Shown one piece after another: positions 37,257-45,206 of a DNA stretch of 64,000 bases. The notes beneath the pieces are model-generated. The model saw only the letters and a program-made list of their open reading frames with translations, had not been told where the DNA came from and did not search any database. A program made the position numbers and the translations under genes. This DNA comes from Bacillus mycoides (GTDB taxonomy: Bacteria; Bacillota; Bacilli; Bacillales; Bacillaceae_G): positions 3,901,001-3,965,000 of the forward strand of contig NZ_CP036132.1 of NCBI RefSeq assembly GCF_018742245.1, read 5' to 3'. Numbering within the stretch: the stretch's first letter is position 1; every line of letters starts with the position of its first letter.

Positions 37257-38080
37257 TTCCATTCATTACTTTCATACTTCTCTTTTGCTAATGTTTGAAC
37301 TTCATGAAGCTGTTCTTCTGTTAGTTCATACGGCACAAGCTCTATATCTAACCCTTTTTCAAATCCAGTTTCAAACGCTTGAATTAACTGTTCAATCGTA
37401 AATATACGGTCTGTTAATTCATTAATCGCTACCGCTTTAGAAGAAAACATGTTTTTCATACGCTCTTTTACACGTTCATTCGGGAATAAAAATAGATCGT
37501 ATAACTCATCTAAATCTATTTCTAACGGAATAGAACCGTGCTGTAAGATAACACCTTTTTGACGTGTTTGAGCACTACCTGCAATTTTTCTTCCTTCAAC
37601 TACAATTTCATACCAAGATGGTGCATCAAAACATACTCCTGAACGCGGATTTTTTAAATTCTCACGATCCGCTTCTGTTTTCGGAACCGCATAATACGCT
37701 TCTAATCCTAATGCCTTAAAACCGTCCAATAAGCCTTGCGAAATAACGCGGTATGCTTCTGTAACTGTTTTTGGCATATCCGGATGATCTTCAGACACAA
37801 TAACACTGTACGTTAATTCTTTGTCATGTAGTACACCCCTGCCGCCTGTTTGACGACGAACGAATCCATATTTCTTTTCGTTAACTACATCCATATTTAT
37901 ATCTTTTTCAACACGCTGAAAATACCCGACTGTTAATGTTGGTACTTCCCATTCGTAAAAACGAATTGTTGGTGGCATTTTTTTTTCACTTTGCCAATTT
38001 AATAAACATTCATCTAACGCCATATTAAATGCTGGTGAACATTGACCAGAGTTAATATAACACCATTTTTCTTTTCCCAT
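37244..38080 (-). CDS. lipM: Octanoyltransferase LipM
   Basis: Transfers octanoate from acyl carrier protein to GcvH, the first step of lipoate assembly in Bacillus, and thus linked to the glycine cleavage operon at 47285-51221. 278 residues of the biotin/lipoate ligase fold: [13 protein letters not shown], the catalytic Cys in [15 protein letters not shown] (about 150), and [21 protein letters not shown]. The start is ATG 38080 behind GAGGTG; an ATG four codons upstream overlaps that site. Located beside yqhL, as yqhM-yqhL in B. subtilis. Confidence 0.94.
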   Translation of the reverse strand: MGKEKWCYINSGQCSPAFNMALDECLLNWQSEKKMPPTIRFYEWEVPTLTVGYFQRVEKDINMDVVNEKKYGFVRRQTGGRGVLHDKELTYSVIVSEDHPDMPKTVTEAYRVISQGLLDGFKALGLEAYYAVPKTEADRENLKNPRSGVCFDAPSWYEIVVEGRKIAGSAQTRQKGVILQHGSIPLEIDLDELYDLFLFPNERVKERMKNMFSSKAVAINELTDRIFTIEQLIQAFETGFEKGLDIELVPYELTEEQLHEVQTLAKEKYESNEWNYKK

Positions 38081-38250
38081 CCTGCACCTCATATAACCAA
38101 TTATTTTTCACATTCTCTAGTCTACCAAATTCGACAAAATTTGTGAAAGAATACGAAATTTCTTCTTATATACAAATGAATCTGTTGCATAAATACATAT
38201 GGGCATTATAATATTGAAAGTAGGATAAGAAAAAAGGGAGCGATAGAATC

Positions 38251-38634
38251 GTGTCAACAAACTTGATTATTATACTAGCGGCAATTGCAGCATTCATCGG
38301 CTACACTGTATGGATGTATTTCTATCAAAAAAAATTAATTAAAACACTTTCAGAAGAAGAATTTCGCGCTGGCTACCGTAAAGCACAGCTTATCGATATT
38401 CGCGAAGCAGATGAATTTAACGCGGGACATATTTTAGGTGCGCGTAACATTCCATTATCACAAATTCGCCTTCGCCACAAAGAACTTCGCCAAGATCAAC
38501 CGGTTTATTTATATTGCCAAAGCGGATTCCGTACAGGTCGTGCAGCTCAATACTTAAAAAAACAAGGCTACACAGATTTCTACCAATTAAAAGGTGGATT
38601 TAAATCTTGGTCAGGCAAAATTAAAAAGAAATAA
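38251..38634 (+). CDS. yqhL: Rhodanese-domain membrane protein YqhL
   Basis: 127 residues: an N-terminal membrane helix (about 4-24), then a single rhodanese domain with active-site loop CQSGFRTGRAAQ (Cys catalytic). It probably carries persulfide sulfur at the membrane surface. GTG 38251 follows GGGAG. It is divergent from lipM, as in B. subtilis, and ends at a two-way terminator. Confidence 0.94.
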   Translation: MSTNLIIILAAIAAFIGYTVWMYFYQKKLIKTLSEEEFRAGYRKAQLIDIREADEFNAGHILGARNIPLSQIRLRHKELRQDQPVYLYCQSGFRTGRAAQYLKKQGYTDFYQLKGGFKSWSGKIKKK

Positions 38635-38639
38635 CATAC

Positions 38640-38674
38640 AAAAAACTAGCTGCACGATACAGCTAGTTTTTTTA
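38640..38674. terminator. Bidirectional terminator between yqhL and the lipoprotein gene
   Basis: The stem ACTAGCTG/CAGCTAGT (38646-38653, 38661-38668) is flanked by A- and T-runs. Confidence 0.88.
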
Positions 38675-39232
38675 TTCCATATTGTTCGCAATGTACAGTA
38701 GATTTTGTTTAATCACATCTTCATCTTTCTCATCTACATTACGATATAATAGCTGGTATTCAATCCCCTTCTCTTTCCATATAAGCGTAGCAAATTCGTC
38801 CCCTCGCTCGTAATCATCCTTATTTTTAAAATAAGCAGGTGCTCCATTATTCAATTTCATTTGTTCTTGAAATCGATTCTCTTCTACGAGGTATGGAAAA
38901 CTGTAAGAAAAGTTGGCCACTGTTAACTCTATATAATCGTGCCTTCCTTTCTCTTGTTGCTTATATTTAATCGTTAAGACAGCATTCTTCTTTCCCATCG
39001 TTCTTACCTCTCCCTTCACATCACTCGTAATGTCATAAGGTAAAAACGTTGGAACTTTAAACTTCGCCGGAAAATATTTTGGAATTTCCTTTAGCGGAAT
39101 CGGATCAGTAACACGGTCCTTAGCCCCTCCTGTTGTTCCTACAAATGTTTTTTCTTCTTGTATCGTTTGTTGAAATGAACATGAGCTAAGTATTACACTA
39201 GAAAACACGAAACAAATGATTCCTTTTTTCAA
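38672..39232 (-). CDS. Lipoprotein, function unknown
   Basis: 186 residues with a type II signal peptide: basic MKKG, hydrophobic core and lipobox LSSC (Cys near 18). The mature part is a single domain ending with YQLLYRNVDEKDEDVIKQNL. That ending resembles the DUF4367 family found in sporulation and sigma-factor-linked lipoproteins, though this is uncertain. The start is TTG 39232 behind GGGCGGAAA. It is a single gene converging on yqhL. Confidence 0.75.
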   Translation of the reverse strand: MKKGIICFVFSSVILSSCSFQQTIQEEKTFVGTTGGAKDRVTDPIPLKEIPKYFPAKFKVPTFLPYDITSDVKGEVRTMGKKNAVLTIKYKQQEKGRHDYIELTVANFSYSFPYLVEENRFQEQMKLNNGAPAYFKNKDDYERGDEFATLIWKEKGIEYQLLYRNVDEKDEDVIKQNLLYIANNME

Positions 39233-39448
39233 TTTGTTTCCGCCCTTTCATACCGCCCTCTTAACGAGCGAAGCGTTTATACTCTCTTCTATTCGCTTCG
39301 TTAGCAAACGCTTCCTCCGAAAACTTTCCACGTTATTCTCACACATTTTGACAAAAATTCTTTGCAGGCATAAAAAAGACCCCGCTACTCTTACGCCCAA
39401 ATAAAAAGGTTACGCGAGCAACAGAAGTCATGCTTATAACATAGATTG

Positions 39449-39462
39449 TGAAAAGCTTTTCA
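39449..39462. promoter_or_regulatory. 14-bp palindrome upstream of the LacI-family gene
   Basis: TGAAAAGCTTTTCA is a perfect palindrome with LacI-type half-sites, although the centre is GC rather than the usual CG. It lies about 35 bp upstream of a TATAAT (39497-39502), so it could block that promoter. It could be the operator of the adjacent regulator. Confidence 0.45.
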
Positions 39463-39522
39463 GGTCAAGATTTTTTCATTCTTATTATTTTCCCCTTATA
39501 ATTGAGTAAAGAGGTGATACAT

Positions 39523-40500
39523 ATGGCCAATATAAAACAAATTGCAAAAACTGCTGGTGTATCCATATCAACGGTTTCCCGTGTCCTTAATAATCATCCT
39601 TACGTAAAAGAAGAAAAACGTAAGCGTGTTCTAGATGCAGTTGAAGAATTGAACTATGCAAAAAATATAAATGCTATCCATTTAATAAAAGGTAAAACAT
39701 ATACGATTGGCGTTATGCTACCTTTCATTAATGTTCCATACTTTAGCACGATCATTGAAGGAATCGGAAACGAAGCGTTAGCAGCTGGATATCATATTAA
39801 TTTATGCCAAACGAATTACGATAGTATTGAAGAAATTCGCGTTCTTGAAATGATGAAAATGAAGCAATTTGATGGGATGATTATTTGCTCTCGCACGAGT
39901 TCATGGGAACAAATTGAACCGTTTGCAAAATTTGCCCCTATTATTTCATGCGAAAAAATGAACCATCCTCTCATTTCATCTGTCTATGTAGATCATTATG
40001 AGGGCTTCCGTCTTGGTACTTCCTATTTACTCAGTAAAGGTCATGAAAAAATCGGCATTTGTTTAGCAAGAAAAACAAGTGTTAATTCAATCGAGCGTGA
40101 AAAAGCTTTCGCCGATACCCTTCGTCACGAAGGAAAAACAGTGCACCCTGATTGGATTTTCCATCAATGTTATACGATGCAGGACGGGGCAAAAATACTT
40201 CACCGTATTTTAAACATGAAAAATCGCCCAACCGCTATTTTCACAGCGAACGATCAAGTTGCTGCTGGTTTATTAACAGAGGCAAAAAAACATGGCATTC
40301 GCATACCTGAAGACCTCGCTATCCTGGGATTTGATAACCATGAAATTTCAAAAGCATTAGAAATTACAACTATTGAACATCCCGGGCTCACAATGGGATC
40401 ACATGCCTTTTCTTTATTCCATAAACAAATTCAAAGCGAGCAAATTATCGGCAGCACAGAAGAACTTTCGTTCCATTTAATTGAGCGAGAAACAGTCTAA
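39523..40500 (+). CDS. LacI-family transcriptional regulator
   Basis: 325 residues: N-terminal helix-turn-helix MANIKQIAKTAGVSISTVSRVLNNHPYV plus hinge, then a periplasmic-binding-protein-like effector domain (about 60-325) with GVMLPFINVPYFS, SVYVDHYEGFRLG and TAIFTANDQVAAG. ATG 39523 follows GAGGTG at 7 bp; seven in-frame codons upstream are not supported. No sugar operon is next to it, so the regulon and ligand cannot be told. It is followed by its own terminator. Confidence 0.92.
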   Translation: MANIKQIAKTAGVSISTVSRVLNNHPYVKEEKRKRVLDAVEELNYAKNINAIHLIKGKTYTIGVMLPFINVPYFSTIIEGIGNEALAAGYHINLCQTNYDSIEEIRVLEMMKMKQFDGMIICSRTSSWEQIEPFAKFAPIISCEKMNHPLISSVYVDHYEGFRLGTSYLLSKGHEKIGICLARKTSVNSIEREKAFADTLRHEGKTVHPDWIFHQCYTMQDGAKILHRILNMKNRPTAIFTANDQVAAGLLTEAKKHGIRIPEDLAILGFDNHEISKALEITTIEHPGLTMGSHAFSLFHKQIQSEQIIGSTEELSFHLIERETV

Positions 40501-40534
40501 AAAAGGAGCGTTAACTATAGCGCTCTTTTTTTAG
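40500..40534 (+). terminator. Terminator of the LacI-family gene
   Basis: The stem GAGCG/CGCTC (40506-40510, 40521-40525) with loop TTAACTATAG is followed by a run of Ts. Confidence 0.7.
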
Positions 40535-40576
40535 TTCTCCGCCTATTGACTTTATATTTTTCATCTCATATAATTA

Positions 40577-40594
40577 ACCTAACGAACGGTAGGT
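40577..40594. promoter_or_regulatory. TetR operator upstream of the TetR gene
   Basis: ACCTAACGAACGGTAGGT is an imperfect palindrome. Its copy upstream of the SMR genes (41221-41238) is identical at 15 of 18 positions, so both are likely operators of the TetR protein. It lies about 12 bp before the ATG, in the leader. Confidence 0.75.
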
Positions 40595-40605
40595 AGGGGA
40601 TGAAA

Positions 40606-41181
40606 ATGACAGCAAACCGCATTAAAGCTGTAGCACTTTCTCATTTCGCGCGCTACGGCTACGAAGGAACTTCATTAGCAAATATTGCTCAAGAAGTTGG
40701 GATTAAAAAGCCATCGATTTACGCACACTTTAAAGGAAAAGAAGAGCTATATTTTACATGCTTAGAATCCGCTCTTCAAAAAGATTTGCAGAGCTTCACA
40801 GACGATATCGAAAATTTTTCCAAATCGTCTACTGAAGAATTGCTCTTAAATTTGTTAAAAGGCTATGCAAAACGATTTGGTGAAAGTGAAGAATCAATGT
40901 TTTGGTTACGAACTTCTTATTTTCCGCCGGATGCATTTCGCGAACAAATTATTGATAAAGCGAATGTACACATTGAAAATGTCGGAAAACTTTTATTACC
41001 TGCGTTTAAAAGAGCAAGCGAACAAGATGAACTGCATAACATTGAAGTAAAAGACGCTTTGGAGGCTTTTTTATGCTTACTTGACGGCCTTATGGTTGAA
41101 CTACTATACGCAGGTTTAAATCGTTTTGAGACACGTTTAGAAGCTTCTTGGAAAGTATTTTGGCGCGGACTTTCAAACTGA
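40606..41181 (+). CDS. TetR-family regulator of the SMR efflux pair
   Basis: 191 residues: TetR helix-turn-helix in the first 50 residues (YEGTSLANIAQEVGIKKPSIYAHF), then a variable ligand-binding domain (about 60-191). ATG 40606 lies 6 bp after AGGGG; the ATG at 40600 overlaps this site. Paired operators precede it and the following smr genes, so it probably represses both. In B. subtilis the homologous ykkCD genes are instead under a guanidine riboswitch. The inducing ligand is unknown. Confidence 0.9.
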   Translation: MTANRIKAVALSHFARYGYEGTSLANIAQEVGIKKPSIYAHFKGKEELYFTCLESALQKDLQSFTDDIENFSKSSTEELLLNLLKGYAKRFGESEESMFWLRTSYFPPDAFREQIIDKANVHIENVGKLLLPAFKRASEQDELHNIEVKDALEAFLCLLDGLMVELLYAGLNRFETRLEASWKVFWRGLSN

Positions 41182-41220
41182 CGGATTGCTCCTTTGCAAT
41201 GCGTCGTTTTTAAGCCCTTT

Positions 41221-41238
41221 ACCTAACGACTGGTAGGA
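41221..41238. promoter_or_regulatory. TetR operator upstream of the SMR genes
   Basis: ACCTAACGACTGGTAGGA, second copy of the operator seen at 40577-40594. It lies 15 bp before the first SMR start codon and ends at the ribosome site. Confidence 0.75.
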
Positions 41239-41252
41239 AGGAGAAATGACAT

Positions 41253-41585
41253 ATGGCATGGATTTATGTAATCATAGCTGGTATTATTGAAATCTTTTGG
41301 GTTATTGGACTAAAACACGCGGAGGCACCACTTGAGTGGGCTGGTGTTGCTCTATTAATTACAATTAGTTTCGTCTTATTATTTAGAGCTTATAAAGATT
41401 TACCTGTCGGTACTGTATATGCAGTCTTTACAGGAATTGGAGCTGGTGGAATCGTTCTTACCGAGATTTTCATCTTCGGAGAACCTTTCTCTATTGTAAA
41501 AGTATTATTAATCGGTTTAATCTTCTTCGGCGTAATTGGTTTAAAACGAGTAACAGAAGAAAAAGAATCGAAGGAGGCTGCATAA
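41253..41585 (+). CDS. SMR efflux subunit, YkkC-like
   Basis: 110 residues, four membrane helices, small multidrug resistance fold. The first helix holds the key Glu in IAGIIEIFWVIGLKHAE, and DLPVGTVYAVFTGIGAGG is the SMR core. It pairs with the next gene, two bases away, and closely resembles YkkC of B. subtilis, which with YkkD exports guanidinium-type cations. Proton antiport is expected. ATG 41253 is behind GGAAGGAGA. It is regulated by the upstream TetR. Confidence 0.9.
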   Translation: MAWIYVIIAGIIEIFWVIGLKHAEAPLEWAGVALLITISFVLLFRAYKDLPVGTVYAVFTGIGAGGIVLTEIFIFGEPFSIVKVLLIGLIFFGVIGLKRVTEEKESKEAA

Positions 41586-41586
41586 A

Positions 41587-41901
41587 ATGGCTTGGGTATT
41601 TTTAATTCTAGCTGGTATTTGTGAAATTATTGGTGTACTCTTTATGAAAGTAGCCACTGAAAAGAAAGGCTGGGCACCAAAAGTTATTTTAATCGCTAAC
41701 TTCGGCGTAAGCTTCTTCTTCTTATCCCTTGCAATGAATACATTACCGATGGGAACTGCTTATGCAATTTGGACTGGAATCGGAACTGCCGGAAGTGCAC
41801 TTCTCGGTATTCTTATTTTCCGTGAATCAGCGGATTGGCGCCGCCTTGCCTTCTTAAGCTGCATTCTGTGCGGTGCTGTTGGCTTAAAACTATTAGGCTA
41901 A
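41587..41901 (+). CDS. SMR efflux subunit, YkkD-like
   Basis: 104 residues, four helices; the essential Glu lies in LAGICEIIGVLFMKVA, and LPMGTAYAIWTGIGTAGSALLGI follows. Partner of the gene at 41253, likely forming an asymmetric heterodimer with opposite topology. The ribosome site GAAGGAGG is inside the end of the first gene. The signature closely resembles YkkD of B. subtilis. The substrates are probably cationic, but they cannot be read from sequence. Confidence 0.9.
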   Translation: MAWVFLILAGICEIIGVLFMKVATEKKGWAPKVILIANFGVSFFFLSLAMNTLPMGTAYAIWTGIGTAGSALLGILIFRESADWRRLAFLSCILCGAVGLKLLG

Positions 41902-41916
41902 CGTGAGGTGAATGTC

Positions 41917-42174
41917 ATGTGGAAAGAAAAAGGAAAACAAATGTTAGCATGGATTACACTCGGGATCGTCATTCTATTACAAATAAGTTTTCATATAATA
42001 GACTGGTTGTTTCATAAAGTAATATCCATTCTTACATTCCTTCCCAACATGGCACTTGAAATTGCATCTATCGCTTGGTCAATTATTGCCTCCATTACTA
42101 TCGTGATTATATGGAGCATCGCCAAACTTTGGAACAAGTTATTTAAAGAGGACAGTTCTTCTGAAAAGAAGTAA
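41917..42174 (+). CDS. Small membrane protein in the SMR operon
   Basis: 85 residues with two hydrophobic helices (about 8-30 and 38-70) and basic/acidic ends (KLFKEDSSSEKK). ATG 41917 lies 7 bp after GAGGTG; a GTG three codons upstream is in frame. It starts 15 bp after the second SMR gene and its stop codon lies in the terminator stem, so it belongs to the same transcript. I recognise no family; it may be an accessory factor for the pump. Confidence 0.7.
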   Translation: MWKEKGKQMLAWITLGIVILLQISFHIIDWLFHKVISILTFLPNMALEIASIAWSIIASITIVIIWSIAKLWNKLFKEDSSSEKK

Positions 42175-42186
42175 CTGTCCTTTTTT
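42150..42186 (+). terminator. Terminator of the TetR/SMR operon
   Basis: The stem GGACAGTT/AACTGTCC (42150-42157, 42173-42180) with inner CTTCT/AGAAG is followed by six Ts. The stop codon of the last gene is inside the stem. Confidence 0.9.
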
Positions 42187-42190
42187 ATGT

Positions 42191-42376
42191 CTATTTAGAT
42201 TTTCTATAGAAATTTGATGCGATAAGACAAAGCAAACCAACTATGACAACACTCATACCAATCCCTTTATGCAAAATAGGAAATAGCGGTGGTATATCCG
42301 AATAAAAATTTGCTAATGTGAGACCTATTGAAAATAAAAGTACTCCTATTCTATATAACCATTTTCTTTTGTTCAT
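42191..42376 (-). CDS. Small membrane protein, unknown
   Basis: 61 residues with two hydrophobic helices (about 8-26 and 38-55), starting MNKRKWLYRIG. Two ATGs are adjacent; the one at 42376 is 7 bp after GGAGG. It is alone and converges on the SMR operon. I recognise no family. The good ribosome site and hydrophobic pattern make it likely real. Confidence 0.55.
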   Translation of the reverse strand: MNKRKWLYRIGVLLFSIGLTLANFYSDIPPLFPILHKGIGMSVVIVGLLCLIASNFYRKSK

Positions 42377-42447
42377 CATTCTCCCTCCTAAAATTTTTCA
42401 TACCCTCCTTTCTTTTGGACATACTACCTAAAAAAGGAGTGCATAAT

Positions 42448-42597
42448 ATGCAAAATTCTATACATAAGCAGATCCTATTTTTATTTTTCCTCTTTCTCAT
42501 TCTCGTTATCATTTTCAGCTTTATATTACATACTCCAAAAGATGTGCCTAATAGCGTTTCTTTTTATAAACTTTTGCTCTCGTATTGCCGTTATTGA
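42448..42597 (+). CDS. Possible small one-helix membrane protein
   Basis: 49 residues: a single hydrophobic helix (about 9-28, many Phe, Leu and Ile), then a polar tail. ATG 42448 follows AAAAGGAG at 9 bp, and a terminator follows the stop within 5 bp. No family is recognised. It is plausible but cannot be proven from sequence. Confidence 0.45.
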   Translation: MQNSIHKQILFLFFLFLILVIIFSFILHTPKDVPNSVSFYKLLLSYCRY

Positions 42598-42598
42598 A

Positions 42599-42626
42599 GA
42601 AGGTGCCTTTTATGAGGCACCTTTTA
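42599..42626. terminator. Bidirectional terminator before the ABC operon end
   Basis: The stem GGTGCCT/AGGCACC (42602-42608, 42615-42621) has T- and A-runs on either side. It ends the small plus-strand gene and, on the minus strand, the ABC transporter operon. Confidence 0.8.
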
Positions 42627-43220
42627 AAATTCTCTCTTCTCATACAATTTCACTGAAACGAAGATAGATACTATGAACATGCATATTGAACTAACGAATA
42701 ACACGCTGTTATATAGTTGAATTTGTTCTAGGTTGATTTGAAAGAACATAGAACAAATTGCTATCGGTGCTATTAGTATGAAAAGCGTAATAAAAATAGT
42801 TTTTTTATACGCTAACCAAAACGATATTGGTAAAACAAAGCTTAAATACACTAAAATAAAGCTAATACTAGCAACCATTGTCGTTTCAATAAATTCAAAT
42901 AGGTTAACCCCATTCTTCATTCCCATCGTGAAACAACCGACCGTTACGCTTATAAAAAGAATAATAATTGCTACTATATATTTCGCATACACAATTTGTT
43001 TTCTCAATATTGGTAAACTATTTACTATAACTTCACTCTCATTTTTACTATCTGCTTCAAATGTTTTTACTGTTGCCCCAATTGTAATAATTACTGACAT
43101 AATTATGAACAGATTTTCCGTATCTGTTAAAGCCATATAAAAGAAAACAGGATACAATATGTACCAAATTAAAAATTTCCATTGAATGATGAAATCTTTT
43201 AAAATTAGTTGTTTCAACAC
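42624..43220 (-). CDS. ABC-2 type permease subunit 4
   Basis: 198 residues, six membrane helices, starting MLKQLILKDFIIQWKFL. It is the last of four paralogous permeases that share the N-terminal pattern QL(I/V)LKD and the motif ESEVIVNSLPILRKQIVYAKYI. GTG 43220 or TTG 43217 are both possible starts; the ribosome site AGGAG is 4 or 7 bp away. It probably assembles with the ABC ATPase at 45187. Function in export or antibiotic defence is suggested by the YtrA-type regulator. Confidence 0.82.
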   Translation of the reverse strand: MLKQLILKDFIIQWKFLIWYILYPVFFYMALTDTENLFIIMSVIITIGATVKTFEADSKNESEVIVNSLPILRKQIVYAKYIVAIIILFISVTVGCFTMGMKNGVNLFEFIETTMVASISFILVYLSFVLPISFWLAYKKTIFITLFILIAPIAICSMFFQINLEQIQLYNSVLFVSSICMFIVSIFVSVKLYEKREF

Positions 43221-43234
43221 TATTCTCCTCTCTC

Positions 43235-43858
43235 TTACAAATCACGCTCACTATACAAATTAATTGAGAATAACATAGACATGATATATAAAAGAAGCAG
43301 CCCAGCTATAAAACAAACATTTACGACTAGACTCGTGCTCCAAACATTCTCTACATCTAACCACACGTTACTTACAATCACTCCACTTAAATACCCCAAT
43401 GCAAGTCCGGCAAACGGAGCAATTTGTTTTGCACTGCTATACCCTACTGAAAATTCAATTGGAAGTACAATTATGCTATAAACAAAACCACCTGTTATTC
43501 CACCAAGAATCGCTCCCCACAGCATAAATCCAGTTATATGTTCATTTTGTAACTGAATTAAACCAACCACAAGTGAGAAAATCCCACCTAAAACAAATAA
43601 AATGCTTACAAATATGTATTTTGCTATGACAATTTCTTTTCGTTGAAATGGAAGACTATTTACTAGCATTTCACTTTTATTTTTATTCTCATAACTCATT
43701 GACAGCATCATTCCAAGAACAGGTATAAACATGCTAAATGTCGTCAGAAAACTATCACTACTAAAATCAACAATAGCAAGGAAAAACAAACATATAAGAT
43801 AAGCAAACCCTAACTTTCTTTGCAACATCATATCTTTTAAGACTAGTTGCCTGATCAT
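43235..43858 (-). CDS. ABC-2 type permease subunit 3
   Basis: 207 residues with six helices, starting MIRQLVLKDMMLQRK and containing KSEMLVNSLPFQRKEIVIAKYIF, the same permease motif as its neighbours. ATG 43858 follows AGGAGG. It is third of four tandem permease genes, 14 bp before the next. These look like repeated duplications of one gene. Confidence 0.82.
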   Translation of the reverse strand: MIRQLVLKDMMLQRKLGFAYLICLFFLAIVDFSSDSFLTTFSMFIPVLGMMLSMSYENKNKSEMLVNSLPFQRKEIVIAKYIFVSILFVLGGIFSLVVGLIQLQNEHITGFMLWGAILGGITGGFVYSIIVLPIEFSVGYSSAKQIAPFAGLALGYLSGVIVSNVWLDVENVWSTSLVVNVCFIAGLLLLYIMSMLFSINLYSERDL

Positions 43859-43890
43859 TTATTGCACCTCCTAATATGAAAATGCCCCTT

Positions 43891-44523
43891 CTATAACTCT
43901 GTCTCCTGAAACATTTTCATTGAGAGCAACATGGATATGACTATACTTACTAACAATCCGATACCAAAAACACTCATTGATAATATAGCATCTTCAGAGT
44001 GAAGTACTTTTAGCATGATTGTTTTATCACCAAAAACATTGCACATAAGGCCAATCATACCCATTAAAGGAAAAATCATAATCACATTCAAGACAGTAGT
44101 AGCTTTATATCCTCCAATGTAATTAGTAGGTATCGTTACTACACAATAAATCAAGGTTGCTACTATTGCTGAAAATATTGCATATCCTGGAATAACTATA
44201 TCTCTGTTCAATAAAATATTTCCTAATATTACGACTATAAAAGTTGTACTCAGACCGGCTATAATAAATAATGTGGTTGCAATATATTTAGCTATAACTA
44301 TCTCTTTTCTTGTTATAGGCAAACTCACTAATACTTTTTCTGTTTTACTTTTCTCTTCATAATAAAAAGAAATATATATAATCGTACTACATGTTATAAA
44401 TAATCCTATTGCAATCCCCATTGGTTCTACGGAATTTCTAAAAATAGATAAAATAGGTATTAAAAAATAGAAAGGAAACATCTTCTTCTGTAAGAAAAAC
44501 TCCTTCAAAATCAACTGTTGCAT
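43891..44523 (-). CDS. ABC-2 type permease subunit 2
   Basis: 210 residues, six helices, starting MQQLILKEFFLQKKMFP; it contains KTEKVLVSLPITRKEIVIAKYI. ATG 44523 follows GAGAGGAG. It is second of four permeases. The gap to the next permease is 32 bp. Confidence 0.82.
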   Translation of the reverse strand: MQQLILKEFFLQKKMFPFYFLIPILSIFRNSVEPMGIAIGLFITCSTIIYISFYYEEKSKTEKVLVSLPITRKEIVIAKYIATTLFIIAGLSTTFIVVILGNILLNRDIVIPGYAIFSAIVATLIYCVVTIPTNYIGGYKATTVLNVIMIFPLMGMIGLMCNVFGDKTIMLKVLHSEDAILSMSVFGIGLLVSIVISMLLSMKMFQETEL

Positions 44524-44537
44524 ATGAACTCTCCTCT

Positions 44538-45206
44538 CTATAAATCACGTGCTCCGTAAATTTTAATTGTAAGAAACATAGAGGCGATATATATACTAGC
44601 TAGTGTAATTAATCCAACTATAAATATGCCAAGATGTAATGGATTCATAATCCACTCAATGAATGAAGGTGCTGTTTCATTCAGCCCATCACTAATAAAT
44701 ATCCAAAGTATTCCCCCCACTCCTATTGATGCTGCTGATACTATACTTCTTACTACCTTCGATTTTGTACCATAATAACTAGGGAAAAAGGTGACAACCA
44801 AAAATACGGCGTAAACAACCCCATTTACTACTCCATACCATGGAACTTCAATGTATAGATTAGGATGATATGCACCGATATCACCAATAACAGCGATACC
44901 TCTTATAAGAAAAGCAGCCAACATAGTGGAGAACATACCACCTACAATAAATATTGCACTGGAAATATATCTAGCAATTATGATATCCTTTTTACTTAAC
45001 GGTAAACTATTAATAATAATATCACTTGTATTTCGTTCATCTATTACGACTAATATCGTAACTGAGGAAAGAGTTATAAATAAACAACTCATAGGAAACA
45101 GCATTCCATCACCCTGTTCAAATAAAAAGAATATAAAAGGTATAGTAAGATACACTAACCATATCCCCCGAAAAAAGAACAAATCTTTATATACGAGCTG
45201 ACGCAT
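44538..45206 (-). CDS. ABC-2 type permease subunit 1
   Basis: 222 residues, six helices, starting MRQLVYKDLFFFRG; NTSDIIINSLPLSKKDIIIARYI is the shared motif. ATG 45206 follows GAGAGGTG and overlaps the end of the ATPase gene by 20 bp, so translation is coupled. First of four permeases. Confidence 0.82.
   Translation of the reverse strand: MRQLVYKDLFFFRGIWLVYLTIPFIFFLFEQGDGMLFPMSCLFITLSSVTILVVIDERNTSDIIINSLPLSKKDIIIARYISSAIFIVGGMFSTMLAAFLIRGIAVIGDIGAYHPNLYIEVPWYGVVNGVVYAVFLVVTFFPSYYGTKSKVVRSIVSAASIGVGGILWIFISDGLNETAPSFIEWIMNPLHLGIFIVGLITLASIYIASMFLTIKIYGARDL

Noticed and set aside
40577..41253. Guanidine (ykkC) riboswitch in front of the SMR genes
   Set aside because: The 70-bp gap is far too short and shows a TetR operator instead.
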